64,000 nucleotides of DNA, from NCBI RefSeq assembly GCF_013423485.1, contig NZ_JABFFR010000019.1, positions 141,902 to 205,901 of the forward strand, given 5' to 3'. The notes under the pieces were generated by a model. The model saw only the letters and a list, made by a program, of their open reading frames with translations, was not told the origin of the DNA and did no database searches. The stretch is from Azospirillum oleiclasticum (GTDB lineage: Bacteria; Pseudomonadota; Alphaproteobacteria; Azospirillales; Azospirillaceae). Shown in pieces: positions 35,022 through 44,526 of the stretch. Position 1 is the stretch's first letter; each line of letters starts with the position of its first letter. Both the position numbers and the translations under genes were made by a program.

Positions 35022-35381
35022 CTACAGGCCGGCCGCGGCGAAGAACTCCCGCATCTTGTCGGCGGTCACCGGCTTGGGGATGAAGCGGCAGCCCACCGCC
35101 TCCGCCCGCCGCCGCAGCGCGTCCTGCACATTGGCGGTCAGCAGGCCCAGCAGAGCGCCGGGGAACCGCTCGCGCAGGATCTCGGCCAGCGCCAGCCCGT
35201 CCATCCCCGGCATGTTGAAGTCGAGCACGGCGGCCTGCGGCTCCGCCCCCTCCACCTTCGCCAGGGCGTCCTTGCCGTCGGTCGCGACGATCACGGTCCA
35301 GTCCGGCCGCAGCGCGCCGATGACGCTGGCGACCATGTCGCGGGCCAGCCGGCTGTCATCGACGACGAGGATGGTGGTCAT
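35022..35381 (-). CDS. Single-domain response regulator (CheY-like)
   Basis: 119 aa from ATG 35381. ILVVDDSRLARDM, an Asp in AVLDFNMPGMDG and the Lys in FIPKPVTADKM mark a complete receiver. It is transcribed together with the cheC-like gene just downstream, so it is a likely substrate of that phosphatase. The longer open frame to 35447 adds an Arg-rich stretch and is not preferred. Confidence 0.87.
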   Translation of the reverse strand: MTTILVVDDSRLARDMVASVIGALRPDWTVIVATDGKDALAKVEGAEPQAAVLDFNMPGMDGLALAEILRERFPGALLGLLTANVQDALRRRAEAVGCRFIPKPVTADKMREFFAAAGL

Positions 35382-35525
35382 GGAGTGCCCTTCCGCACGG
35401 GTCCGTACCGGTGCGTTCCTTCTATCGAATGCGCCCCGCCCCGGCAAGCGATGGCCCGCAAACCGTTTGACAGGCCGGCGGACCCGACCGATATCAGCAG
35501 GAACAGCCCAGGGGTCGAGGCGTCA

Positions 35526-37148
<1,623 letters not shown>

Positions 37149-37209
37149 GGGGGGGCGGATGTGACGCCGCCCCGCCCGCTCGGGCCACGCCAGCTCAGGC
37201 CACGCGAGC
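37149..37209. other. Short gap between convergent genes with a palindrome
   Basis: A small hairpin (GGGGCGG with its complement CCGCCCC) falls just after the yejF-like stop, followed by imperfect direct repeats of a GCTC-GGCCACGC motif. Possible terminator. Confidence 0.35.
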
Positions 37210-37458
37210 TCAAAAAGCCGCGACGCAGCCCCGTTCCTTGACCACCCGCACCGTCGATGCGGGATGGCGGGCCAGCGCACCCGCCGGGCGGACCGGGCGG
37301 CGCACCAGTTCGCCCCCGCAGTTCGGGCAGCGACCGCCCAGCACGCCGCCGGCGCAGGCGGCGCAGAAGGTGCATTCGAAGCTGCAGATCCTGGCGTCGG
37401 GCGAGTCCGGCGGCAGATCGACGTCGCAGCATTCACAGCCCGGCCGCAGTTCCAGCAT
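37210..37458 (-). CDS. DUF1272 small Cys-rich protein
   Basis: 82 aa from ATG 37458. Four pairs of Cys form zinc-ribbon-like knuckles (CECC near residues 8-11, then CSFECTFCAAC and CPNCGG), as in DUF1272 proteins, which are presumed metal-binding and of unknown function. It is convergent with the yejF-like gene. The alternative upstream start (37566) would add an improbable N-terminus. Confidence 0.88.
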   Translation of the reverse strand: MLELRPGCECCDVDLPPDSPDARICSFECTFCAACAGGVLGGRCPNCGGELVRRPVRPAGALARHPASTVRVVKERGCVAAF

Positions 37459-37579
37459 GTCCGTCCTCCGTCGCACCGAGTCGGCAATCCGTTTCAGATC
37501 GAAACATTTTCGTTGAATTTTGGGGGATAACAATGGAATTCTTCGAATGTTGCGAGGGTGCGGCATTAAGGACGGCGGG

Positions 37580-39286
37580 ATGCTGCGCGGGGGTCTGCAA
37601 TTCGAGGTTCAGGTCTACAAGACCGACCATTGGGTGCTGAGCGCGGTCTTCCCCACAGAGGACGAGGCGCGCCGGCACGGGTCGTCCCTGCTCTCCGCCG
37701 CCCGCGCCGAAGGCATCCGCGTCGTCAAGGACTGGACACGCATCGACGGCCGCCACGTCGAGACCGAAATCCACACGGAGTTCCGCGCCGCCACCAAGGC
37801 GATGACCGTCGCCCCGGTCGACGAGGCGCCGCAGGTCTGCACGGCCCTGCCCGATTATTACGCCGCCGACAGCCGCATGATGATGACGCGCATCCTGCGC
37901 AACTACACGGAACGGCTGGTCGTCACCCCCACCGAGATCCTGCACAACCACGGCGAACTCAAACGGCTGCTGGACAAGGACAATCTCGTGCCGTTGGCGG
38001 TCGGCCGCATCGCCGCCCTGCAGGCGGAGAAGGCGGGCATGGACGGCCGCACCCGCCGCGACGAGATCTACGACGCCGTCAACCGGATGACGGAACGGGC
38101 GCGGCTGGCCGGCCAGCGCAACGATCTGCCGGAAATCGGCGCCGCGGGCTTCGCCGAAGCCATCGAGCGCCTGTCCGGGGAGGAGCCGGAGGAGCGCGCC
38201 TTCCTGGGCAAGGTGGTGCTGTCGCGCGACCTCGTGCAGATGCGCAACTGGTTCGCCAAGCTCGATTTCCTGGGCGAGCTGGTGCAGCAGGACGGTGGTG
38301 CCGGGGGCGAACCGCTGGCCCTGCTCGACGGGGCGATGGCCGACGTGATGGTCGCCCCCTCGGTCGCGCAGGAGCTGCTGGGCATGCAGAGCGGGCTCGG
38401 CGAGGCGCTGTGCAATCTGATCGACCTGTCGCGCGGCCGGCTCGATCCCGGTGACCGCGGCGAGGACGACCGGGCACTGCGGGTCAGCGAGCTGCTGGCC
38501 TTCCACGACCTGGAGGAGACCCGCGGCGCCGTTCTCGACCTGGTGCGCCGGCAGCTCAAGGGCACCGCCCCCCTGCAGCGCCGCGACCCGTCGGCCGAGC
38601 GCGACGCCTTCGACATCGTGCTGGCGCGGACGGCCACGCCACAGGGCGTGGTCGGCGGCGGCAGCATGGCCGAGGCGCTGGTCCAGCGCTACATGCGCTT
38701 CCTGGAGGCCGGCGGCGCCACCGGGCGGCGACAGGCCATCGTCGAGGTGACCGGCCGCATCGAGGACGGCAAGGACCGCGTGCGCTTCCTGATCGCCCTC
38801 ACCCAGTCCGAGATCGGGCGCCAGCACCGCCAGGACATCGCCGCCCAGCTCGCCGAGCTGACCACCGGGCCGGGGGCGCTCGCGCGCTTCGTGAAGGCCG
38901 GCCACCCGATCAAGGAGAACCTGGAGGCGCTGACCGCGCTCTACGGGGAGGTGTCGGCCTCGCCCCTGCCGGAGCCGATGCGCAACGACGTGTCCGACGC
39001 GATCGACGGTCTGTTGGTCACCTACATCGTCGGCACCAAGGTGGTGGAGCGGCTGGACAACCCCACCGACCTGCTGCGGCACCGCGCGAACCGCCTGATG
39101 CAGCTCTGTTCCCCCGGCACCCTGCAAAGCCGCAAGGCGCTCGCCATCGTCCGCCAGCGGGTGGTCAACCATCTGCGGCAGCCGAACTTCGAGCACGCCT
39201 ATGTCGCCGACATCGCCGACCCCATCCTCCAGCAGAAGGCGCTGCGCGACTTCTACAAGCTGCTGGGGCAGGCGGGGTTCCGGTAG
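37580..39286 (+). CDS. Hypothetical cytoplasmic protein, mostly helical
   Basis: 568 aa from ATG 37580, which has a nearby AAGGA. Earlier in-frame starts (TTG 37520, ATG 37547) would add residues of atypical composition. No transmembrane helix, signal peptide or catalytic motif I recognise is visible. The chain is acidic-to-neutral, Leu/Ala/Arg-rich, and reads as alpha-helical. Several segments (for example MMMTRILRNYTERLV and GELVQQDGG) look conserved rather than random, and codon use matches the neighbourhood, so it is a real gene. The family is unknown to me. It stands alone between DUF1272 (divergent) and the exported hydratase. Confidence 0.7.
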   Translation: MLRGGLQFEVQVYKTDHWVLSAVFPTEDEARRHGSSLLSAARAEGIRVVKDWTRIDGRHVETEIHTEFRAATKAMTVAPVDEAPQVCTALPDYYAADSRMMMTRILRNYTERLVVTPTEILHNHGELKRLLDKDNLVPLAVGRIAALQAEKAGMDGRTRRDEIYDAVNRMTERARLAGQRNDLPEIGAAGFAEAIERLSGEEPEERAFLGKVVLSRDLVQMRNWFAKLDFLGELVQQDGGAGGEPLALLDGAMADVMVAPSVAQELLGMQSGLGEALCNLIDLSRGRLDPGDRGEDDRALRVSELLAFHDLEETRGAVLDLVRRQLKGTAPLQRRDPSAERDAFDIVLARTATPQGVVGGGSMAEALVQRYMRFLEAGGATGRRQAIVEVTGRIEDGKDRVRFLIALTQSEIGRQHRQDIAAQLAELTTGPGALARFVKAGHPIKENLEALTALYGEVSASPLPEPMRNDVSDAIDGLLVTYIVGTKVVERLDNPTDLLRHRANRLMQLCSPGTLQSRKALAIVRQRVVNHLRQPNFEHAYVADIADPILQQKALRDFYKLLGQAGFR

Positions 39287-39374
39287 CCGCGGCACACGCC
39301 CATCTGGCGGCTTGCCCGGGCGCCGCCGCATCGCCGATGATCCGTGACAATGTCAATCTGGGGAGTCGGAAGCC

Positions 39375-40265
39375 ATGCGTCGCACCCTGTCCGTCCTGCT
39401 CGTCACGGCGGCCCTGAGCACCCTCACCGGCGGTGCCCTGGCGGCACCCTGCCCCGAGGACCCGGAGACGAAGGCGCGGATCGAGTCGCTGGTGAAGGAC
39501 TTCCTGCCGGCCTGGAAGCAGCGCGTGGCCGCACCCGCTCCGCCCCCCGACCTGTCGCCACGGCTGGCCGGCTGCACCCGCGACCGGCTGATCGAGTCGT
39601 TGGCCCCGGAGCTGGGACGGATCGTCGGCTACAAGGCCGGGCTGACCAGCAAACCGACGCAGCAGCGTTTCAACACCGATGCGCCGGTGCGCGGCACGCT
39701 GCTGGACGGCATGCTGCTGGAGAACGGCGCCGCCCTGCCCGCCGCCTTCGGCGCCCGCCCGCTGTGGGAGGCCGACATGCTGCTGGTCGTCAAGGACGCC
39801 GGCATCAACGAGGCCACCACGGCGGAGGAGCTGCTGCGCCACATCTCCGCCATGCGCCCCTTCATCGAGCTGCCCGACCTTGCCATCGCCAGCGCGGCGC
39901 CGATGAACGGGGTGGTGCTGACCGCCATCAACGTCGCCGCCCGCTATGGCGTGGTCGGCGCCGAGGTGCCGCTGGAGCCGACGGCGGCCACCATGGAGGC
40001 GCTGCGCACCGTGCGCATCATCGCCTCCGGGGAGGATGGTGCCACCCTGGCCGAGGCGACGGGGGAGGCCACGCTGGGCCACCCGCTGAACGCCGCGCTG
40101 TGGCTGCTGGGCGACCTCGCCGAGGGCGGGGTGACGCTGAAGCCCGGCGACCTGCTGAGCCTCGGCTCCTTCACCCCGCTGACGCCGCCCAAGGCGGGGC
40201 AGTCGGTGACCGTCCGCTACGAGGGGCTGCCGGGCACGCCCACGGTGTCGGTGCGGTTCGAGTGA
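39375..40265 (+). CDS. Exported fumarylacetoacetate-hydrolase-fold protein (2-keto-4-pentenoate hydratase-like)
   Basis: 296 aa. A clear Sec signal peptide (about residues 1-24, ending ALAA-P) leads to an FAH-type fold with the family features YKAGLTS, ELPD in the FIELPDLAI segment, and LGHPLNAALWLL. The C-terminal part has GDLLSLGSFTPLTPPK, typical of 2-keto-4-pentenoate hydratase (MhpD). These hydratases add water to 2-hydroxypenta-2,4-dienoates from aromatic ring cleavage and normally act in the cytoplasm, so a periplasmic copy is unusual. It ends at the first of several palindromes. Confidence 0.85.
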   Translation: MRRTLSVLLVTAALSTLTGGALAAPCPEDPETKARIESLVKDFLPAWKQRVAAPAPPPDLSPRLAGCTRDRLIESLAPELGRIVGYKAGLTSKPTQQRFNTDAPVRGTLLDGMLLENGAALPAAFGARPLWEADMLLVVKDAGINEATTAEELLRHISAMRPFIELPDLAIASAAPMNGVVLTAINVAARYGVVGAEVPLEPTAATMEALRTVRIIASGEDGATLAEATGEATLGHPLNAALWLLGDLAEGGVTLKPGDLLSLGSFTPLTPPKAGQSVTVRYEGLPGTPTVSVRFE

Positions 40266-40267
40266 TA

Positions 40268-40301
40268 CCGTCGAGCGTAAGTCCTGACTTACGCTCGACG
40301 G
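40268..40301. terminator. Perfect 16-bp palindromic hairpin
   Basis: Arms at 40268-40283 and 40286-40301 are perfect complements separated by 2 nt. It begins 3 nt after the hydratase stop, between genes that converge (hydratase forward, MaoC reverse). A smaller hairpin (CGCGGGC-TCAT-GCCCGCG, 40321-40338) follows. Confidence 0.6.
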
Positions 40302-40378
40302 AGGGACGCGACCGCGGCCCCGCGGGCTCATGCCCGCGAAGGCAAGCGGCCGGATGGCCGCGCCCGCCGTATGAGGGG

Positions 40379-40410
40379 AGCGTAGAGCCTGATGTGTCAG
40401 GCTCTACGCT
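40379..40410. terminator. 14-bp hairpin with 4-nt loop
   Basis: Arms at 40379-40392 and 40397-40410 are perfect complements around TGTG. With the hairpin at 40268 it brackets the space between the hydratase and MaoC genes, so the pair may act as back-to-back terminators or belong to a dispersed intergenic repeat family. Confidence 0.55.
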
Positions 40411-40438
40411 GATGGTATAAGGCCGGGGTGCCGCCCCG

Positions 40439-40894
40439 TCACGCCGGCGGGGCGGGCGGGCGGCAGGCGATGAGGTGGTTGAGGATGATGCTCATCACCA
40501 CCTCGCCATGCTGGTTCAGCGTCTCGTAACGCAACCTCACGGTGCCGCGGTCGCCGCGGCGCGACGGCGTGCACTCCAGCACTTCCGCGCGCACGCGCAG
40601 CGTGTCTCCGGGCCGCACCGGCTTCCACCAGCGCAGCTCGTCCCCGCCGGAGCCGCCGACGCTGGTGCCGGTGATCACCCCGGTGTCGCGCAGCAGCCGG
40701 AAGGACAGGGACAGCGTGTGGAAGCCGCTGGCGATCAGCCCGGCGAAGGGCCCCTCCGCCGCCGCCACCGCGTCGATGTGGAAGGGCTGCGGATCGAAAC
40801 GCATGGCGAAGTCGATGATCTGCGACTCGGTCAGCGTGCAGCCTTCGGTCTCGATCACGTCACCCGGCCGGAATTCCTCGAAGCTGCGTCCCAT
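40439..40894 (-). CDS. MaoC-family dehydratase
   Basis: 151 aa from ATG 40894. The hotdog-fold MaoC features are visible: FRPGDVIETEG at the start, the hydratase-2 motif DFAMRFDPQPFHID with its catalytic Asp and His, and a C-terminal strand VRLRYETLNQHGEVVM. These enzymes hydrate trans-2-enoyl-CoA thioesters. The mid-sized single hotdog form is typical of members of unknown pathway. It is the last gene of a three-gene minus-strand set with GNAT (14 nt upstream) and PhzF. Confidence 0.88.
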   Translation of the reverse strand: MGRSFEEFRPGDVIETEGCTLTESQIIDFAMRFDPQPFHIDAVAAAEGPFAGLIASGFHTLSLSFRLLRDTGVITGTSVGGSGGDELRWWKPVRPGDTLRVRAEVLECTPSRRGDRGTVRLRYETLNQHGEVVMSIILNHLIACRPPAPPA

Positions 40895-40908
40895 CCATCC
40901 CTCCGCCT

Positions 40909-41400
40909 CTACAGCGGGAATTCGTAATGCAGCACGCCGTCGATCTCGGCGCCCGCGGCGAACCCCAGTTGGGCGTAGAGTTGACGGGCCGCGGCCATCC
41001 TGTCCAGCGTGTCCAGGCGCAGGATGCGGTAACCGCGGCCGCGTGCCTCCGCCACGACCGCCGCGACCAGTTTCCGCGCGATGCCGCGACCACGGAAGGC
41101 GGGACGGACGTAGAGGCGCTTCATCTCCCCCGCACCGTCCTCGTTCCCGTCCGGGGCCATTGGACGCAAGGCCACCACCCCGGCCACGGCGTCCCCGACG
41201 CGTGCCAGCAGCAGCGCGCCGGCCGGCGGCGCGTAGGCGCCGGGAAGCTCCGCCAGTTCCTGCGCGAAGCCCTGGAAGCAGGGCGACAGGTCGAAGGCCG
41301 CCCAATACTCTTCCATAAGCGCCCGCACCTCGCCCAGGTCGGCCGGCCCGTCCGCCGGTAGGATGCGCAGCGGCCCGGCCTCAGCCGGCGTCGGGGACAT
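40909..41400 (-). CDS. GNAT-family N-acetyltransferase
   Basis: 163 aa from ATG 41400. The acetyl-CoA loop (RGRGIARKLVAAVVAEA) and the preceding strand MKRLYVRPAFRG are the GNAT core, and YAQLGFAAG near the end is the usual final helix-strand. The substrate is unknown. Its start overlaps the end of the PhzF gene by 20 nt, so it is translationally coupled to it. Confidence 0.87.
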   Translation of the reverse strand: MSPTPAEAGPLRILPADGPADLGEVRALMEEYWAAFDLSPCFQGFAQELAELPGAYAPPAGALLLARVGDAVAGVVALRPMAPDGNEDGAGEMKRLYVRPAFRGRGIARKLVAAVVAEARGRGYRILRLDTLDRMAAARQLYAQLGFAAGAEIDGVLHYEFPL

Positions 41401-42178
41401 GGATGACGCCTTCCAGATAGAGCGCCGCACCGCCGGCCATGCGCACCCGGTCGCCCGCCAGCTCGCAGGACAGGGCACCGCCGCGGCGCGAAATCTGACG
41501 TGCCTCCAGCCGCGCCCGGCCGAGACGCTTGGCCCAGTAGGGAACGAGCGTGCAGTGGGCGGAGCCCGTCACCGGGTCCTCGTCGATCCCGTGCGTCGGC
41601 GCGAAGAAGCGCGAGACGAAATCGACCCCGCCGCTGCCCGGCGCGGTGACGATCACCGCACGATCGAGGTGGTTCAGGATGCGGAAATCCGGCTCCAGCG
41701 CGCGCACAGCCGCCTCGTCCGGGTAGAGGACGAGGTAGTCGCGCGCCGCCAGCACCTCCAGCGGCGCCGCACCGCCCAGGCCGGGGAACAGGGCGGGGTC
41801 GGCATCGACCGGGCCGGGCGGACGGCTGGGGAAATCCAGCACCAGTCGGTCACCCTCCTGCTCCACGGTCAGGGTGCCGGCCTTGCGGGTGGTGAATGCG
41901 ACGCGGCCCAGCCCCGGCCGGAGCAGCGCGCGCACCACGAAGGCGCTGGCGAGCGTGGCGTGGCCGCACAGATCCACCTCCACGGTCGGGGTGAACCAGC
42001 GCAGCTCGAACCCATCGCCGGCCGGCACCAGGAAGGCCGTCTCCGACAGGTTGTTCTCCGCCGCGATGGCGGTCAGCAGCGGATCGGGCAGCCAGCGCTC
42101 CAACGGCACGACCGCCGCCGGGTTGCCGCCGAACACGGAATCGGTGAAGGCATCGACCTGATAGATGGGCAGGCGCAT
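41381..42178 (-). CDS. PhzF-family isomerase/epimerase-like protein
   Basis: 265 aa, the family's normal length. Typical features are the start YQVDAFTDSVFGGNPAAVV, the acidic residue in NNLSETAFLVP, and LCGHATLASAFVV and GIDEDPVTGSAHC, which form the active site of PhzF and diaminopimelate-epimerase-fold enzymes. Those with known reactions isomerise trans-2,3-dihydro-3-hydroxyanthranilate; most family members have no known substrate. It heads the phzF-GNAT-maoC set. Confidence 0.9.
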   Translation of the reverse strand: MRLPIYQVDAFTDSVFGGNPAAVVPLERWLPDPLLTAIAAENNLSETAFLVPAGDGFELRWFTPTVEVDLCGHATLASAFVVRALLRPGLGRVAFTTRKAGTLTVEQEGDRLVLDFPSRPPGPVDADPALFPGLGGAAPLEVLAARDYLVLYPDEAAVRALEPDFRILNHLDRAVIVTAPGSGGVDFVSRFFAPTHGIDEDPVTGSAHCTLVPYWAKRLGRARLEARQISRRGGALSCELAGDRVRMAGGAALYLEGVIHVPDAG

Positions 42179-42251
42179 GGGGTGCTGTTCCTCGGCAAGC
42201 GGACGGCTCAGGCGGAAGGGGACGGGGGCCGGACCCCGTCCCTTGCACGGA

Positions 42252-42497
42252 TCACCCGCGCCAGAACGGCTTGCGGGCCTCGTGGTCGGCGTCGAGCCGG
42301 CTGACGCCGATGTCCTTCAGCAGATGGTCGTCGAGCGACAACAGCGCCTGCCGCTGCTTCCACCGGCCATGCCAGTCCAGCAGCGATTCCGCCAGGACCC
42401 AGACGGGGCGGGCGATGGCGGCCATCACACGGACGGGAACCGGGCTGGTCGACGGGCTGGAACCGGTCGGACGGACCATCTCGTTGGCGCTCATCAT
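42252..42497 (-). CDS. DUF1127 small regulatory-type protein
   Basis: 81 aa. The C-terminal DUF1127 block is present: a Trp-containing helix (WHGRWKQRQALLSLDDHLLKDIGVSR). In the typical proteins this is RNA-binding and linked to phosphate, carbon or stress regulation in alphaproteobacteria. Two Met codons open the frame, with an AAGGAG site 4-9 nt upstream. A sigma70-like promoter and a dyad lie immediately upstream. Confidence 0.88.
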   Translation of the reverse strand: MMSANEMVRPTGSSPSTSPVPVRVMAAIARPVWVLAESLLDWHGRWKQRQALLSLDDHLLKDIGVSRLDADHEARKPFWRG

Positions 42498-42552
42498 CGT
42501 TCTCCTTGGGTCAACGGGCGGTGCACACGCGTCTGCGCCCTGAACAATCCCA

Positions 42553-42592
42553 AGGATAGGGATACAATTTCCCCGGTCAATCGGGACATTGT
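42553..42592 (-). promoter_or_regulatory. Candidate promoter and dyad operator of the DUF1127 gene
   Basis: On the minus strand TTGACC (42575-42580) and TATCCT (42553-42558) are separated by 16 nt. An imperfect dyad, ACAATTTCCC (42564-42573) with GGGACATTGT (42583-42592; one mismatch), overlaps the -35 and spacer, so a repressor could bind there. Confidence 0.45.
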
Positions 42593-43323
42593 CACCATTA
42601 CAATTCCGACTACGGATGTATCCCGGAGATCACACCGCTCCTTCTGTGCCGCGACAGGATTCATGAGACAGCGACAGAGATGTTGAGATTCCGCGACAGA
42701 ATTGGCGAGAGTCCGGATTCTCCGTCCCAGCGCAACCTGCTCGCGCCCCTCCGTTTGGGGATCAGTGACAATGCCTGTAAGCTCAGGAGACAATGCAGTC
42801 CGATCGGTGGGACAGCCACGCCAACCTCGACAGGCTGCCCGTACCTTCTGAATGAGTCAGCGCACTACCCGGCCGCCATACCTGAGTTCGGAGCCCTGCG
42901 ATCCCGTCACCGCATATGGTGAGACGGCCGAAACGGTCGGAATGGCGTTATTTTCTTTTTTCGGCGTGCCGAATGGCTGCGGCCTCGGAGCTTGGCGGGA
43001 AGGCCGACGGGTCGCTCAACCGAACCGCGGGGGCCATGGAACGGGCGCAAGGAGGACGCTGACCATCCAGTGGATGGCGGAAGGAGAGCGGATTTGGCGG
43101 CCTTCGCAAGGTAAATTCCCCACAGGACGAGTGGTCGGATGGTCGGCTTGACGCCGACAGCACCAGCGCAGCCAATTTGCCCACCGTCCTATGGAAGGAG
43201 CCACCAGCGGCACGACATTCCCGCCCAAGAACGATCAAAACCTCCGACGGGTGCTCAGAAAGCGGTGCGCCTAATCGAGGTCAAGCGCAAGCGAACGCCG
43301 TCGTTTCTATCATAGACAATCTC
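42593..43323. other. Long low-coding stretch at the start of the accessory region
   Basis: About 730 nt with lower GC than the preceding genes and only weak, mutually overlapping short frames. I see no supported gene, RNA or insertion sequence here; the small frames around 42680 and 42852 lack ribosome sites and conserved-looking composition. Confidence 0.5.
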
Positions 43324-43392
43324 ATGCTATGGAAGACTCCTTACGTGGTCACAAATTGGCCCATCCAGAACTTACCGCTTGGGGATCCTGCC

Positions 43393-43779
43393 ATGCCACT
43401 TGAAGTCAATCTGCCAGACGGCGGTATTATCCGATTCGAAATGACCAAAGAGTACCATGAGCGGGGGTGGGTCGATTTCGAAGCATCGGTAGAACTGACA
43501 CTCGATGCGTTCCGAGAGCGTGCGACCTTCCGCTACGACGATGCAATAATCAAGGAGGCGCGCGTCGCTCGCCATCTGAACGCGATTGGAGAAGGACGCA
43601 TTATTCCGGCAGCCGCTCTCCAGATGTTCACAAATCGGGCGACTTCTCTCGACTTTGAAGACTATGTCGAGGTGTTCGCAATCGCCGTCCATTTGGATGC
43701 GCAGTCGTTTCTGGCCTGCTGTCCCGCAGACCAGCTTGGCGCGATCCGCGAGCGGATCGGCGTCGCTGGCGATCCCTAA
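43393..43779 (+). CDS. Hypothetical protein
   Basis: 128 aa from ATG 43393, which has a weak GGGGAT element; ATG 43324 would add 23 residues. The chain reads as soluble, with a long charged helical middle (DFEASVELTLDAFRERATF) and no membrane or catalytic motif. Its base composition is lower in GC than the core genes, suggesting acquisition. It is convergent with the next gene and overlaps it by 4 nt. I do not recognise a family. Confidence 0.5.
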   Translation: MPLEVNLPDGGIIRFEMTKEYHERGWVDFEASVELTLDAFRERATFRYDDAIIKEARVARHLNAIGEGRIIPAAALQMFTNRATSLDFEDYVEVFAIAVHLDAQSFLACCPADQLGAIRERIGVAGDP

Positions 43780-44102
43780 CAGGACCGAGCAGAACAGCGA
43801 TGGAGATGCAACCGCATTTCGCTGATGAACCGATCACGCAATGTAGCCAGATCGTCGTGGCAGGCCCGCTCACGGATGGCGGCTAGCTCAGCCTCCACCA
43901 ACCGGACATCGAGATCGCCGCGGCAAGCGTCTCGGATGCAGCCGTGGCACAGCTTGGACACCTCCCCGGCGAGTACGGCGGCCTCCTGTCGGCAAGCCGA
44001 AAAATCCGGGGCGGTGAGCAGTCCCTTGACGACGGACAGTCCTGTCAGAGCCATAAGGTTGGCGGCATACATGCCGCCGCCTTTCCCGTCCGATGGCATC
44101 AT
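43776..44102 (-). CDS. Hypothetical Cys-containing protein
   Basis: 108 aa from ATG 44102, with AGGGGG 6 nt upstream. A short hydrophobic N-terminal segment precedes a helical, Cys- and Glu-rich body (FSACRQEAAVLAG, LCHGCIRDACRG, LHRCSARSC). The paired cysteines could bind metal or form disulfides. It is the last gene before the left inverted repeat of the mobile segment. Family not recognised. Confidence 0.5.
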   Translation of the reverse strand: MMPSDGKGGGMYAANLMALTGLSVVKGLLTAPDFSACRQEAAVLAGEVSKLCHGCIRDACRGDLDVRLVEAELAAIRERACHDDLATLRDRFISEMRLHLHRCSARSC

Positions 44103-44133
44103 TGATTCCCCCTGCGTTGGTCGCGGCCCTTAA

Positions 44134-44166
44134 GCTTGGCAGCATCCGTATCCGGAAAACATGCTG
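44134..44166 (+). repeat. Left arm of the 33-bp inverted repeat
   Basis: Begins GCTTGGCAGCATCC and ends AACATGCTG. Its exact reverse complement is at 63933-63965. Partial similarity continues about 20 nt inwards (CCAGAA, GCAT and CTGT are shared in register). It contains the internal palindrome-like TATCCGGAAAA segment. Found 31 nt beyond the 43776-44102 gene start. Confidence 0.9.
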
Positions 44167-44526
44167 ATCCAGAAAGGCATAGCTGTCGAGAGATCGGCCG
44201 ACGGCACGCGACGGCACGGCATTCAGCCAGCCCGCTGGGCTTGTGGAGAACGTAGGCCGGCAGATCGACGCCGTGAGCCCGAACCGGCAGCAGATCCGCT
44301 TGTGCATGTATGCCCGCCGGCCTGAGCCGAGTGGATCAGGGCCCGTCGGATGCGTGTCAAAGCTTGAGGCTGAGGATCTGAGCGATCACCGTCAAAGATA
44401 TGGAGGCCAGACACTGGATTTGGCTAAGCTTTCTCTAATCTTTCTCCCCGTTTCCCGGACAGTTAGATAAGCTTGGTTCGCCCGACGGAAAAGATGAGTC
44501 CGAAAACATACAATTTTAAGTGGTAT
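44167..44526. other. Gap between the left repeat and the methyltransferase gene
   Basis: About 360 nt with no supported gene. The short frames are in poor codon context. The AT-rich part around 44400-44520 lies after the minus-strand operon and may include its terminator, but I see no clear hairpin with a T-run. Confidence 0.4.

Noticed and set aside
42494..42793. A 99-codon minus-strand gene upstream of DUF1127
   Set aside because: It overlaps the probable promoter and dyad and lacks a ribosome site and a conserved-looking sequence.
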